Source: Nitrospirillum sp034653275
GTDB taxonomy: Bacteria > Pseudomonadota > Alphaproteobacteria > Azospirillales > Azospirillaceae
DNA: 64,000 bases
Direction: 5' to 3'
Assembly (NCBI RefSeq): GCF_034653275.1
Contig: NZ_JAYEES010000001.1
Span: 558,001-622,000, forward strand
Part shown: positions 42,432 to 51,168 of the stretch, one piece after another
Layout: every line of letters starts with the position of its first letter
How positions within the stretch are numbered: position 1 is the stretch's first letter
Position numbers and translations under genes: made by a program
Notes under the pieces: model-generated
Databases searched by the model: none
What the model was told of the DNA's origin: nothing
What the model saw: only the letters and a program-made list of their open reading frames with translations

Positions 42432-42465
42432 TAAAAAGGGGCGGAACCTCACGGCCCCGCCCCTT
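42432..42465 (-). terminator. Rho-independent terminator of glcB
   Basis: Read on minus, AAGGGGCGG pairs with CCGCCCCTT around a short loop and is followed by TTTATA. It lies about 30 bases after the malate synthase stop. Confidence 0.75.
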
Positions 42466-42497
42466 CTCAACCCTCAATCTAAACCCAACCCTCGCGC

Positions 42498-44705
42498 TTA
42501 CGCCCCCGCCTGCCGCGCCTTCGCCTCCGCCCGGCGGCGGTGGAGCACCGGCTCGGTGTATCCATTCGGTTGGCGCACGCCGTCGAACACCAGATCGCAG
42601 GCGGCCTGGAAGGCGATGCTCTGGGCGTAGTGGGGGGCCATGGGGGTGTAGGCGGGGTCGCCGGCGTTCTGCTGGTCGACCACGGCGGCCATGCGCTCCA
42701 GGGTTGCCCGCACCTGCTCCTTGGTGCAGATGCCGTGGTGCAGCCAGTTGGCGATGTGCTGGCTGCTGATGCGCAGGGTGGCGCGGTCTTCCATCAGGCC
42801 GATGTTGTTGATGTCCGGCACCTTGGAACAGCCCACGCCCTGGTCCACCCAGCGGACGACATAGCCCAGGATGCCCTGGGCGTTGTTGTCCAGTTCCTGC
42901 TGGATTTCATCCTCCGACCAATTGGCGCCGTTTGCCAGCGGCGGCGTCAGGATGTCCTCCAGCTTGGCGCGGCGGTGGCCGGCCAGCACGGCCTGGCGGG
43001 CGGCCACGTCCACGGTGTGGTAGTGCAGGGCGTGCAGCGTGGCGGCGGTGGGGGACGGGACCCAGGCGGTGTTGGCGCCGGCCTGGGGGTGGGCGATCTT
43101 GGTGGCCAGCATGTCCGCCATGCGGTCCGGCATGGCCCACATGCCCTTGCCGATCTGCGCCCGGCCCTTCAGGCCGCAGGCCAGGCCGGTGTCGACGTTC
43201 CAGTCCTCATAGGCCTTGATCCAGGCGGTGCCCTTGATGTCGTTCTTGCGCACCATGGGGCCGGCCTCCATCGAGGTGTGGATCTCGTCGCCGGTGCGGT
43301 CCAGGAAGCCGGTGTTGATGAACACCACCCGGTGCTGGGCGGCGCGGATGCATTCCTTGAGGTTGACGGTGGTGCGCCGCTCCTCATCCATGATGCCCAT
43401 CTTCAGGGTGTTGGGCGCCAGGCCCAGCAGCTGTTCCACCGCGCCGAACAGGCGGTTGGCGAACGCCACCTCCTCCGGCCCATGCATCTTGGGCTTCACG
43501 ATGTAGACGCTGCCGGCGCGGCTGTTGCGCACGGCCGGGGTGTCGCCCACGCCCTCGCGCCGCAGGTCGTGCAGGGCGATGGTGCCGGTCATGACGGCGT
43601 CCAGGATGCCCTCGGGGATGTTGCTCCCGTCGGCCAGTAGCACGGCGTCCGAGGTCATCAGGTGGCCGACGTTGCGCACCAGCATCAGGCTGCGGCCCGG
43701 CAGGGTCAGGGTCTTGCCGCCGGGGGCGGTGTAGACGCGGTCCGGGTTCAGGTGGCGGTCCACCGTCTGGCCGCCCTTCTCGAACTGGGCGGTCAGGGTG
43801 CCGTTCATCAGGCCCAGCCAGTTGCGGTAGGCCAGCACCTTGTCGGCGGCATCCACGGCGGCCACCGAATCCTCGCAATCCATGATGGCGGTGATGGCGG
43901 ACTCAAGCACGATGTCGGCCACGTGGGCCTTGTCCTCGCGCCCGATGCGGTGGGTGGCGTCGATGTGGATCTCGGCATGCAGGCCGTGGCGGCACAGCAG
44001 GATCACCGTGGGGGCGGCGGCGTCGCCCTGCCAGCCGCCCAGGCGGCTGGGGTCGGCCAGGCCGGTGGTCCGTTCGCCCTGGGCGCCCCCGTCCAGCGTC
44101 ACCGCCAGGGCGCCGTCCACGATGGCGTAGCCGGTGGCGTCGCGGTGCGAGCCGTCGGCCAGGGGGAAGGACTGGTCCAGGAAGGTGCGGCCGAAGGCGA
44201 TGACCTTGGCGCCGCGGATGGGGTTGTAGCCGCGGCCCCGCTCCGCCCCGTCATCCTCGGGCAGGGCGTCGGTGCCGTAGAGCGCGTCGTACAGGCTGCC
44301 CCAGCGGGCGTTGGCGGCGTTCAGGGCATAGCGGGCGTTCATCACCGGCACCACCAGCTGCGGGCCGGCGATGGTGGCGATCTCCGCATCCACATTGGCG
44401 GTGCTGACGCTGAAGTCCGGCCCCTCCGGCTGGATGTAGCCGATGGCGGAGAGGAAGGCGCGGTAGGCGGCGCCGTCGAAGGGCCGGCCCTTCTGGCCCC
44501 GGTGCCAGTCGTCGATCTGCTGTTGCAGGGCGTCGCGCTTGGCCAGCAGGTCGCGGTTCAGCGGCGTCAGCTCATGCGCCAGCGTGTCCACGCCCTGCCA
44601 GAAGGCCTCCACCGACAATCCGGTGCCGGGCAGGACCTCGTTCTCGACAAAGTCGAACAGTTCCTGCGCCACCTGAAGATGCCCGGCCGTAACCCGTGCC
44701 GTCAT
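42498..44705 (-). CDS. glcB: Malate synthase G
   Basis: This enzyme condenses glyoxylate with acetyl-CoA to malate in the cytoplasm. The 735-aa length is that of the monomeric G isoform. Diagnostic segments include ESAITAIMDCEDSVAAVDAA, MEAGPMVRKNDIKGTAW, NVDTGLACGLKGRAQIGKGM and AGANTAWVPSPTAATLHALH, and the C-terminal VRWVDQGVGCSKVPDINN. Start at 44705 (MTARVTAGHLQVAQELFDFV) gives the usual N-terminus. It stands 161 bases downstream of the lactate operon on the same strand, so it has its own promoter or is read through. Confidence 0.97.
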   Translation of the reverse strand: MTARVTAGHLQVAQELFDFVENEVLPGTGLSVEAFWQGVDTLAHELTPLNRDLLAKRDALQQQIDDWHRGQKGRPFDGAAYRAFLSAIGYIQPEGPDFSVSTANVDAEIATIAGPQLVVPVMNARYALNAANARWGSLYDALYGTDALPEDDGAERGRGYNPIRGAKVIAFGRTFLDQSFPLADGSHRDATGYAIVDGALAVTLDGGAQGERTTGLADPSRLGGWQGDAAAPTVILLCRHGLHAEIHIDATHRIGREDKAHVADIVLESAITAIMDCEDSVAAVDAADKVLAYRNWLGLMNGTLTAQFEKGGQTVDRHLNPDRVYTAPGGKTLTLPGRSLMLVRNVGHLMTSDAVLLADGSNIPEGILDAVMTGTIALHDLRREGVGDTPAVRNSRAGSVYIVKPKMHGPEEVAFANRLFGAVEQLLGLAPNTLKMGIMDEERRTTVNLKECIRAAQHRVVFINTGFLDRTGDEIHTSMEAGPMVRKNDIKGTAWIKAYEDWNVDTGLACGLKGRAQIGKGMWAMPDRMADMLATKIAHPQAGANTAWVPSPTAATLHALHYHTVDVAARQAVLAGHRRAKLEDILTPPLANGANWSEDEIQQELDNNAQGILGYVVRWVDQGVGCSKVPDINNIGLMEDRATLRISSQHIANWLHHGICTKEQVRATLERMAAVVDQQNAGDPAYTPMAPHYAQSIAFQAACDLVFDGVRQPNGYTEPVLHRRRAEAKARQAGA

Positions 44706-44866
44706 TGTCCTTCTCCCCTAGATTCTCATCGCTCATGCGTGGCCTTGGCCGGCCATCGCGGGTTTATGACGCACTGTTTTTCGACGCCCGATATGGGTAG
44801 GGGCCGGCGGCGGCGCCGTCAACGGTGCGGAAGGTCTCGGGCGTGCCTAGTTCCATTGGGAGCCCG

Positions 44867-47707
44867 TCAGCGCGTGGCCCTGTCGACCAGGTAGACCAGA
44901 TGGCGATAGGGCACGCCGGCATGGTCGGCCAGGCCGATCTCACAGGTGCGGTTGCTGGAATACCCCGCCTCGCACCCCGCCGGCACCTGGGGCGCCAGGA
45001 AACGCAGGGCGTGATCGTTCAGCTCCGGCTCGACGAACCCCTTGTCACCGGCGAAACCGCAGCAGCCCACCCGGTCGGGCACCACCACGGTGGTGGCGCA
45101 GGCCCGGGCCACCGTGGCCGCCTGCGGGTCGATGCCCATCTTGCGGGCGGCACAGTTCAGGTGCAGCAGCACCGGCTCCGCCTGCGGCGTGGGCGTCAGG
45201 CGGGGCAGGGCGTCCTGCGCCAGGAACTCCACCAGATCCTTCACCGGCAGGCGGCCGGCCAACCAGGTCTTCAGGCGCTGGGTGCAGGCGCTGGCGTCCA
45301 TGACGATGGGGATGCGGCCATTGTCGCTGGCGGCCTTCAGCGCCGCCTCCATCTCCGCCGCCTTGGCATCCGCCGCCTCTTTCATGCCCTCGGACTCGAA
45401 GGCCAGGCCGCAGCACAGGTTGGGCAGGTTGTCGGGCACGATGGCGCGGAAGCCCGCCCGCTCCAGCACGCGCAGGGTGACGGCGGGCAGGGGATCGGCC
45501 TCCCCATCCTCCACCGCCGGGCCGAAGGTGCGGCCGGCGCAGGCGGCCAGGTAGACCACCGGTTCCCCGGTGGCGCTGGCCGGGGGCAGGTCCTTCAGCC
45601 AGGCCATGCTGGCCCCCTCCGGCAGGTTGGGGCCGGCGTGGGGCAGGCGGTCGCCGGACAGGGTGCGGGCGTAGGCGGCCAGACTGGCCACCTTCCTCGG
45701 GCCGATGGCCTGGGCGGCGAAGGCTGCCAGACTCAGGGCGCCGCGCGTGGCGGCCAGCACGGTGCCGTAGTGGCGGGCCAACAGGCCGGCCACGGTGCGC
45801 GCCCTCGGCCCGTGGCGCCGGCCGCGCAGGGCCTTGGTCAGCTGCCCGGTCTCGATGCCCACGGGGCAGGCGGTGGCGCACAGGCCGCAGGCGGCACAGG
45901 TGTCGATGGCGTGGTAGTCGTAGAGATCCTTCAGTTCCGTCGCCGGATCACCCAGGGCGGTCAGGCGCGCGATCTCGCGCAGGCCGGTGATGCGCTGGCG
46001 GGGGCTGAGCGTCATGCCGTGCGAGGGGCACATCTTCTCGCAGAAGCCGCACTCCATGCAGGTGTCGACCAGAGTGTGCGCCGGGGGCAGGGGCTTCAGG
46101 TTCTCCAGGTGCAGGCGCGGGTTGGTGTTCAGCAGCACGCCGGGGTTCAGCAGGTTGGCCGGGTCCAGCAGACGCTTGATCTCCCACATCAGCGCCGTGG
46201 CCGCCTGGCCCCATTCCAGCTCGACGAAGGGGGCCATGTTGCGGCCGGTGCCGTGCTCCGCCTTCAGCGAGCCATCGTACTTCTCCACCACGATGTGGAC
46301 CATCTCGTCCATAAAGCGGGCGTGGCGCTCGATCTCCGCCTCGGTGCTGAAATCCTGGGCGAAGACGAAGTGCAGGTTGCCGGCCAGGGCGTGGCCCATG
46401 AGGATGGCGTCGGGATAGCCGTGCTTGTCGAACAGCGCCCGCATGTCGTGGCAGGCGTCGGCCAGGTCCTCAATGCGGAAGGCCACGTCCTCGATGATGA
46501 CGCTGGTGCCGGTCTGGCGCATGGCGCCGATGGTGGGGATCAACCCTTTGCGGATCTTCCACAGCTTGGTGTACTCGGCCGCGTCGGTGGTGAAGGCCGG
46601 GGGCCGCAGCAGGGTGACCCCGGCCAGCAGGTCGCCGATGACGGCGATGTTCTGGCGCAAGGCCTCCGGGCTCACGGCGCGCGTTTCCACCAGCAGGGAG
46701 GCCACGTCCTCCCCCATGCTGTCGATCTCGGGCGGCAGTCCGGGCTGCCCCTTGGCGCTGCGCAGGCTGGCACGGTCCATCAGCTCCACCGCCGCCACCG
46801 GCCCGCCGTTCAGCAGGCAGGCGGCGCGCCCGGCCTCCACGATGTCGGGGAACAGCAGCAGGGCGCTGGCCTTGTCCGCCAGTTCCGGCACGGTGCGGTA
46901 GGTCACCTCCGCGATGAAGCCCAGCGTGCCTTCCGACCCGATCAGCAGGTGGGCCAGGATGTCCACCGGGTCGTGGTAATCCACCAGGGCGTTCAGGCTG
47001 TAGCCGGTGGTGTTCTTGATGGCGAACTTGCGCCGGATGCGGTTGGCCAGCGCCTCGTCATCCCGCACCCGCCGGCCCATGGCGTCCAGCTGGGCCAGCA
47101 GGTCGGCATGGCTGACGCGGAAGGCGGCCACGCTGGCGGCGTCGCCGGTGTCGACCAGGGTGCCGTCGGCCAGCATGAAGCGCAGCGACAGCATGGTCTT
47201 GTAGGTGTTCTCGTGCGTGCCGCAGCACATGCCCGAGGAATTGTTGGCGGCGATGCCGCCGATCTTGCAGCTCTCGATGGAGGCCGGGTCCGGCCCGATC
47301 TTGCGGCCATAGGGCGCCAGGCGGCGGTTGACCTCCGCCCCGATGATGCCGGGCTGCACCTTGATGACGCTGCCGTCGTCATTGATGACGGAGCGGTGCC
47401 AGCCGTCGCCCAGCACCATCAGCAGGCTGTCGGTGATGGCCTGGCCGGAGAGGGAGGTGCCGGCGGCGCGGAAGGTGACGGGCGTGTTGTGCCGGCGGCA
47501 GGCGGCCAGCACCTGGCTCACCTCCGCCTCATTGTCCACCCGCGCCACCAGCTTCGGGATCAGGCGGTAGAAGCTGGCGTCCGTGCCATAGGCCAGGCGG
47601 CGCAGCGGGTCGGTGATCAGGCGGTCGGGGGGCACCACGCCGGCCAGCTCGGCGCGCAGGGCGTCGTAATCGCGGAGGGGCGCGGCGTTCAGCGTGGTGT
47701 CCGGCAT
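44867..47707 (-). CDS. FAD/Fe-S D-lactate dehydrogenase
   Basis: A 946-aa oxidoreductase of the type that oxidises D-lactate (or a related 2-hydroxyacid) and passes electrons to quinone. The N-terminal half is an FAD-binding-4 domain (TFRAAGTSLSGQAITDSLLM, GGIAANNSSGMCCGTHENTY) with a lactate-oxidase C-terminal part (EDVAFRIEDLADACHDM, HALAGNLHFVFAQDF). Two 4Fe-4S motifs follow (CMECGFCEKMCP and CAACGLCATACP), then two CCG motifs (LCCGLAFESEG, GCCGFAGDKGF). It lies six bases after lutC in the same operon, giving the cell enzymes for both lactate isomers. Confidence 0.93.
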   Translation of the reverse strand: MPDTTLNAAPLRDYDALRAELAGVVPPDRLITDPLRRLAYGTDASFYRLIPKLVARVDNEAEVSQVLAACRRHNTPVTFRAAGTSLSGQAITDSLLMVLGDGWHRSVINDDGSVIKVQPGIIGAEVNRRLAPYGRKIGPDPASIESCKIGGIAANNSSGMCCGTHENTYKTMLSLRFMLADGTLVDTGDAASVAAFRVSHADLLAQLDAMGRRVRDDEALANRIRRKFAIKNTTGYSLNALVDYHDPVDILAHLLIGSEGTLGFIAEVTYRTVPELADKASALLLFPDIVEAGRAACLLNGGPVAAVELMDRASLRSAKGQPGLPPEIDSMGEDVASLLVETRAVSPEALRQNIAVIGDLLAGVTLLRPPAFTTDAAEYTKLWKIRKGLIPTIGAMRQTGTSVIIEDVAFRIEDLADACHDMRALFDKHGYPDAILMGHALAGNLHFVFAQDFSTEAEIERHARFMDEMVHIVVEKYDGSLKAEHGTGRNMAPFVELEWGQAATALMWEIKRLLDPANLLNPGVLLNTNPRLHLENLKPLPPAHTLVDTCMECGFCEKMCPSHGMTLSPRQRITGLREIARLTALGDPATELKDLYDYHAIDTCAACGLCATACPVGIETGQLTKALRGRRHGPRARTVAGLLARHYGTVLAATRGALSLAAFAAQAIGPRKVASLAAYARTLSGDRLPHAGPNLPEGASMAWLKDLPPASATGEPVVYLAACAGRTFGPAVEDGEADPLPAVTLRVLERAGFRAIVPDNLPNLCCGLAFESEGMKEAADAKAAEMEAALKAASDNGRIPIVMDASACTQRLKTWLAGRLPVKDLVEFLAQDALPRLTPTPQAEPVLLHLNCAARKMGIDPQAATVARACATTVVVPDRVGCCGFAGDKGFVEPELNDHALRFLAPQVPAGCEAGYSSNRTCEIGLADHAGVPYRHLVYLVDRATR

Positions 47708-47713
47708 GGCCGC

Positions 47714-48364
47714 TCACTCCCCCTTCTTGATCAGCAGGATGATCAGTTCCTTGGGCCCATGGACGCCATAGGCCAGCGTCTGCTCGATATCGGATGTCTT
47801 GGACGGGCCGGAAATCAACAGGGCATTGGTGGGCATGCCCGCCGCCCAGCGCTGGTCCCGCACCACCGCCGCCAGCGTGTCGTGCAGCGTGTCCTCCTCC
47901 AGCACGGCGATGTGCAGGGGTGGCAGCAACGACAGCAGGCGCGGCTCCTCCGCCGTGGGCCACAGGATCAGGGTGCCCGTCTCGGCGATGGCGCCGCGCG
48001 TGCCGGTCAGGCCGGCGTCCACCTGGTGCACCAGCGTGTCCTTGAGGTCTTCCACCGCGCGGTCATAGGGCACCAGGGTGGGCAGGGCCACGCCCTGGGC
48101 CGCCGCGCGCAGCAGGGTGTCGCCGCGCGGCGTGCCGGGGGCGACCATCAGGCGGCCCACACCCCGGTTGTTCAGCAGGGTGGCCAGCCGTTCCGGCCAG
48201 GTCTCGGCCGTCACGTCGTGGATCTCGGCGTGGTTGGCCTCCGCCATCTGGCGGAAGCGGGCCAGCTTGTCGGCGTAGGTGGGCGGCGTCCAGGGCGGCA
48301 GGTCGGGGCCAGGACGGGCGGGGGCGGCCTTCAGGTGGCCCAGGATGTTGGCGCGCGCGCTCAC
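47714..48364 (-). CDS. lutC: LutC, lactate utilisation protein
   Basis: A 216-aa LUD-domain protein. Signature parts are VGRLMVAPGTPRGDTLLRAA, GLTGTRGAIAETGTLILWPT, LSLLPPLHIAVLEEDTLHDT, SGPSKTSDIEQTLAYGVHGP and PKELIILLIKKGE. With LutA and LutB it forms the iron-sulfur L-lactate oxidase complex. Its start overlaps the lutB stop by four bases. Confidence 0.95.
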   Translation of the reverse strand: MSARANILGHLKAAPARPGPDLPPWTPPTYADKLARFRQMAEANHAEIHDVTAETWPERLATLLNNRGVGRLMVAPGTPRGDTLLRAAAQGVALPTLVPYDRAVEDLKDTLVHQVDAGLTGTRGAIAETGTLILWPTAEEPRLLSLLPPLHIAVLEEDTLHDTLAAVVRDQRWAAGMPTNALLISGPSKTSDIEQTLAYGVHGPKELIILLIKKGE

Positions 48365-49842
48365 TTCGGCACCTCGTTCAGGTATCCACGCTCGCGCGCC
48401 AGATCATGCAGGGTGCGGGGCTTGAAGCGGGGCTTGGCCCGCGCCTTGGTCCAGTCGCGCATCAGCGGGGCGCCGGCCGGCACCCAGTTGCCGCCCCAGG
48501 CCAGGGCGCGGGTGACCATGCGGTACAGCAGCGGCCGGGTGTAGACCAGGCGCCAGCCGGCCCAAACCAGGGCCTCATTCCACGACCGCTCCGCCCCGCC
48601 ATCCTTGACCACGGGCAGGTGCGTGGCCGGCGTCTCGGTCGGCCGCACCGCCTCGCGGCGCAGGCGCACCAGCAGGTCGGGGATGGGGATCTTGACCGGG
48701 CAGACCTCCGCGCAGGCGTTGCACAGGGTGGAGGCGTGCGGCTGGTCGCCGGCGGCGTCCAGGCCCTGCAACTGCGGCGTCAGGATCTTGCCGATGGGGC
48801 CGGGGTAGATGGCGTTGTAGGTGTGGCCGCCCACGCGGGTGTAGACGGGGCAATGGTTCATGCAGGCGGCGCAGCGGATGCAGCGCAGCGTGTCCGCCAG
48901 CTCCACATCCTGGTAGACGCGGCTGCGCCCCGCGTCCAGCAGCACCAGGTGCACCGCCGTGGGGCCGTCCTTCTCGCCCACCTTTCGGGGGCCGCTGATC
49001 ATGTTGACATAGGTGGTGATGGGCTGCCCGGTGGCCGACCGCGGCAGCAGGGCCAGCAGGGGCGGGATGTCGTCCAGGAACTCCACCACCTTCTCGATGC
49101 CGGTAACAGCGATGTGCAGGGGCGGCAGGGTGGTGGACAGGCGGCCGTTGCCCTCATTCTCGATCAGCACCAGGGTGCCCGTCTCCGCCACCGCGAAATT
49201 GACGCCGGAGATGCCGGCGTCGGCATTGGCGAAGCGTTCGCGCAAGACGCGGCGGGCGGCGGCGGTCAGCTCATCCACGTCGCCGGTGCGTTCCAGGCCG
49301 GGGATCTTCTCGGCGAACAGGTCCGAAATCTCATCCTTGTTCTTGTGGATGCAAGGCATGACGATGTGGGACGGCGTCTCCCCCGCCAACTGGATGATGT
49401 ATTCGCCCAGGTCGGATTCCACCGCCTCGATACCGTGCCGCTCCAGGTGGGCGTTCAGGTGCATCTCCTCCGACACCATGGACTTGCCCTTGATGACGGT
49501 GCGGGCGCCGGCCCGTTGCAGGATGCCCAGGACGATGGCGTTGGCCTCCTCCGTCGTCTCGGCCCAATGCACCTGGACGCCGTTGGCGGTCAGCTTGGCC
49601 TCAAGGCGTTCCAGCAGTTCCGGCAGCTTGGCCAGGGCGCGGGCCTTCACGGCGGCCCCCCGCTCCCGCAGTTCCGCCCAATAGGCAGGGTCGGGGAACT
49701 GGGCGGCGCGCTTGGCCATCAGGCCGTCCATGGCCCGGCGGAAGTTGCGGCGCAGCTGCGGGTTGTTCAGCGCGTCGGGCGCGCGTTCCGCGAAGCGGGG
49801 GCCGTGGTTCTCTCCATCAGGCGCCCCCTTCTCACTGAGCAT
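48361..49842 (-). CDS. lutB: LutB, iron-sulfur L-lactate oxidation protein
   Basis: A 493-aa protein with an N-terminal LUD domain (AETTEEANAIVLGILQRAGA, SGVNFAVAETGTLVLIENEG, ISGPRKVGEKDGPT) and a ferredoxin-like part with two 4Fe-4S motifs (CIRCAACMNHCPVY and CNACAEVCPVKIPI). The C-terminal segment reads WGGNWVPAGAPLMRDWTKAR, as in other LutB proteins. It overlaps lutA by 11 bases and lutC by four, so the three are translated together. Confidence 0.96.
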   Translation of the reverse strand: MLSEKGAPDGENHGPRFAERAPDALNNPQLRRNFRRAMDGLMAKRAAQFPDPAYWAELRERGAAVKARALAKLPELLERLEAKLTANGVQVHWAETTEEANAIVLGILQRAGARTVIKGKSMVSEEMHLNAHLERHGIEAVESDLGEYIIQLAGETPSHIVMPCIHKNKDEISDLFAEKIPGLERTGDVDELTAAARRVLRERFANADAGISGVNFAVAETGTLVLIENEGNGRLSTTLPPLHIAVTGIEKVVEFLDDIPPLLALLPRSATGQPITTYVNMISGPRKVGEKDGPTAVHLVLLDAGRSRVYQDVELADTLRCIRCAACMNHCPVYTRVGGHTYNAIYPGPIGKILTPQLQGLDAAGDQPHASTLCNACAEVCPVKIPIPDLLVRLRREAVRPTETPATHLPVVKDGGAERSWNEALVWAGWRLVYTRPLLYRMVTRALAWGGNWVPAGAPLMRDWTKARAKPRFKPRTLHDLARERGYLNEVPK

Positions 49843-50620
49843 GGCACCGCTCCATCAGGAATTCGGCGATGTGGCGGCAGCGGGTGCCGTCGCCCACCTT
49901 CTCCGCATGGCCGCCGATGTTCATCAGGCAGCCGCAGTCGCCCGACAGCAGGGTGCCGGCGCCCGTCTCCCGCACGCTGGCCAGCTTGTCCGACACCATG
50001 GCGGTGGACACCGCCGTCTGGCGCACGGCGAAGGTGCCGCCGAAGCCGCAGCACTCCCGCTCCCGCTTGTTTTCCACCAGGGTGACGTTGGCCAGTTGGC
50101 GCAGCAGAGCCTTGGGTTCCTCCACCACGCCCATCTCGCGCATCGAATGGCAGGACGGGTGCCAGGTCACGGTCACCGGCTCCCCCTTGTCCTCCAGTTT
50201 GACGCCCAGCACGTTGACCAGGAAGGCGGTCAGTTCATGCACGCGGGCGGCGAAGGCGATGGCGCGCGGCTGGTCGGGGTCGCCCTCGAACAGGTGGGGG
50301 TAGTGGGTCTTCATCATGCCGGCGCAGGAGCCTGAGGGCACCACGATGGGGATGTCGCCGGGGAAGGCGTCCAACTGCGCCCGCGCCACCTCGCGCGCCT
50401 CTTCAAAGTAGCCGGAATTGCGCGCCGGCTGGCCGCAGCAGCTCTGCCCCTCCGGGAACACCACGCGCACGCCGGCGTGGCGCAGCAGGTCCATGCCGGC
50501 CAGCCCCGCCTCCGGGTACAGCATGTCCACCAGGCAGGTGCCGAAGAAATAGACCGTGTCCGGCCGGGCCGCCGGGGTGGCGGCGCCGGTATGCATTGCG
50601 GCCAGGTTCGTGGTGGTCAA
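49832..50620 (-). CDS. lutA: LutA, CCG-domain L-lactate oxidation protein
   Basis: A protein of about 262 residues with the two CCG-type cluster-binding motifs of LutA/GlpC: FPEGQSCCGQPARNSGYFEE and ERECCGFGGTFAVRQTAVST, plus SGDCGCLMNIGGHAEK. A TTG at 50620 has GGAGG nine bases upstream; an ATG at 50596 (MHTGAATPA) is the alternative and has no clear ribosome site. The longer open frame to 50710 reaches into the operator region and is rejected. First gene of the lut operon. Confidence 0.93.
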   Translation of the reverse strand: MTTTNLAAMHTGAATPAARPDTVYFFGTCLVDMLYPEAGLAGMDLLRHAGVRVVFPEGQSCCGQPARNSGYFEEAREVARAQLDAFPGDIPIVVPSGSCAGMMKTHYPHLFEGDPDQPRAIAFAARVHELTAFLVNVLGVKLEDKGEPVTVTWHPSCHSMREMGVVEEPKALLRQLANVTLVENKRERECCGFGGTFAVRQTAVSTAMVSDKLASVRETGAGTLLSGDCGCLMNIGGHAEKVGDGTRCRHIAEFLMERCHAQ

Positions 50621-50718
50621 AAGCCCGTCCCTCCCAGGATGCTGCCCCCGGGGCGCGGGCGGCGTTCCGGCCTGTGCGCTGGGGAAATTGTCGGCGGCAT
50701 ATTTTACCAACGGGCAAT

Positions 50719-50741
50719 CTTGGTCAAATCATTTTACCAAG
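50719..50741. promoter_or_regulatory. LldR/GntR-type operator O1 (lutA)
   Basis: TTGGTCAAAT...TTTACCAA forms a near-perfect palindrome of 21-23 bases about 100 bases upstream of lutA. It matches the sites at 50937 and 56819. A further half-site (ATTTTACCAA) lies at 50701-50710. Confidence 0.7.
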
Positions 50742-50936
50742 AGTGGGCCATCTCGGGCCCATCCTTCGCGGTGTGGCGGAAGACCAAATTATTCAGCGGC
50801 TTAATCCCCAAGGCCTCGGCCGGCCTTGTCCCCTAGGCGGATCGGCCGAAACGTAACCGGGTTAACCAAGACCTTGGATTAGGGGCCTCTTTTCCGTTTG
50901 CGCCCGCCCGGCGCGCGGGTTATCCATCATTATGTC

Positions 50937-50959
50937 CATGGTACAGTAATTTGACCAAG
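50937..50959. promoter_or_regulatory. LldR/GntR-type operator O2 (lldP)
   Basis: On minus this reads TTGGTCAAAT followed by TACTGTACCAT, aligning base for base with O1 over most of its length. It lies about 210 bases before lldP in the divergent lutA-lldP promoter region. Confidence 0.65.
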
Positions 50960-50996
50960 GAGACACCAACCCGGGCGATACCCGGGGCACCTGCCT

Positions 50997-51029
50997 GGGA
51001 CGCCCCCCGGGACGCCCACCCGGGACGCC
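50997..51029 (+). repeat. Three tandem GGGACGCC units in lldP leader
   Basis: GGGACGCC occurs at 50997, 51009 and 51022, spaced 12 and 13 bases, each preceded by C or T rich sequence. It lies in the likely 5' leader of lldP. Role unknown. Confidence 0.5.
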
Positions 51030-51168
51030 TGAATCAGCGCGCCTGACCGATACCGGCGCGTGGGGAGGAACGACAAACGCCGGCGGGCACCGGCGGCATC
51101 CCCGACCCCGCGCCGCCTTACGCGTTCCGCCTGGTTTCGACATGACAACAAAATAGGGGGGAAGGCCA

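Noticed and set aside
44825..48544. Open frame of 1239 codons antisense to the D-lactate dehydrogenase and lutC
   Set aside because: Same shadow effect; the minus-strand genes have clear FAD, Fe-S and LUD motifs.
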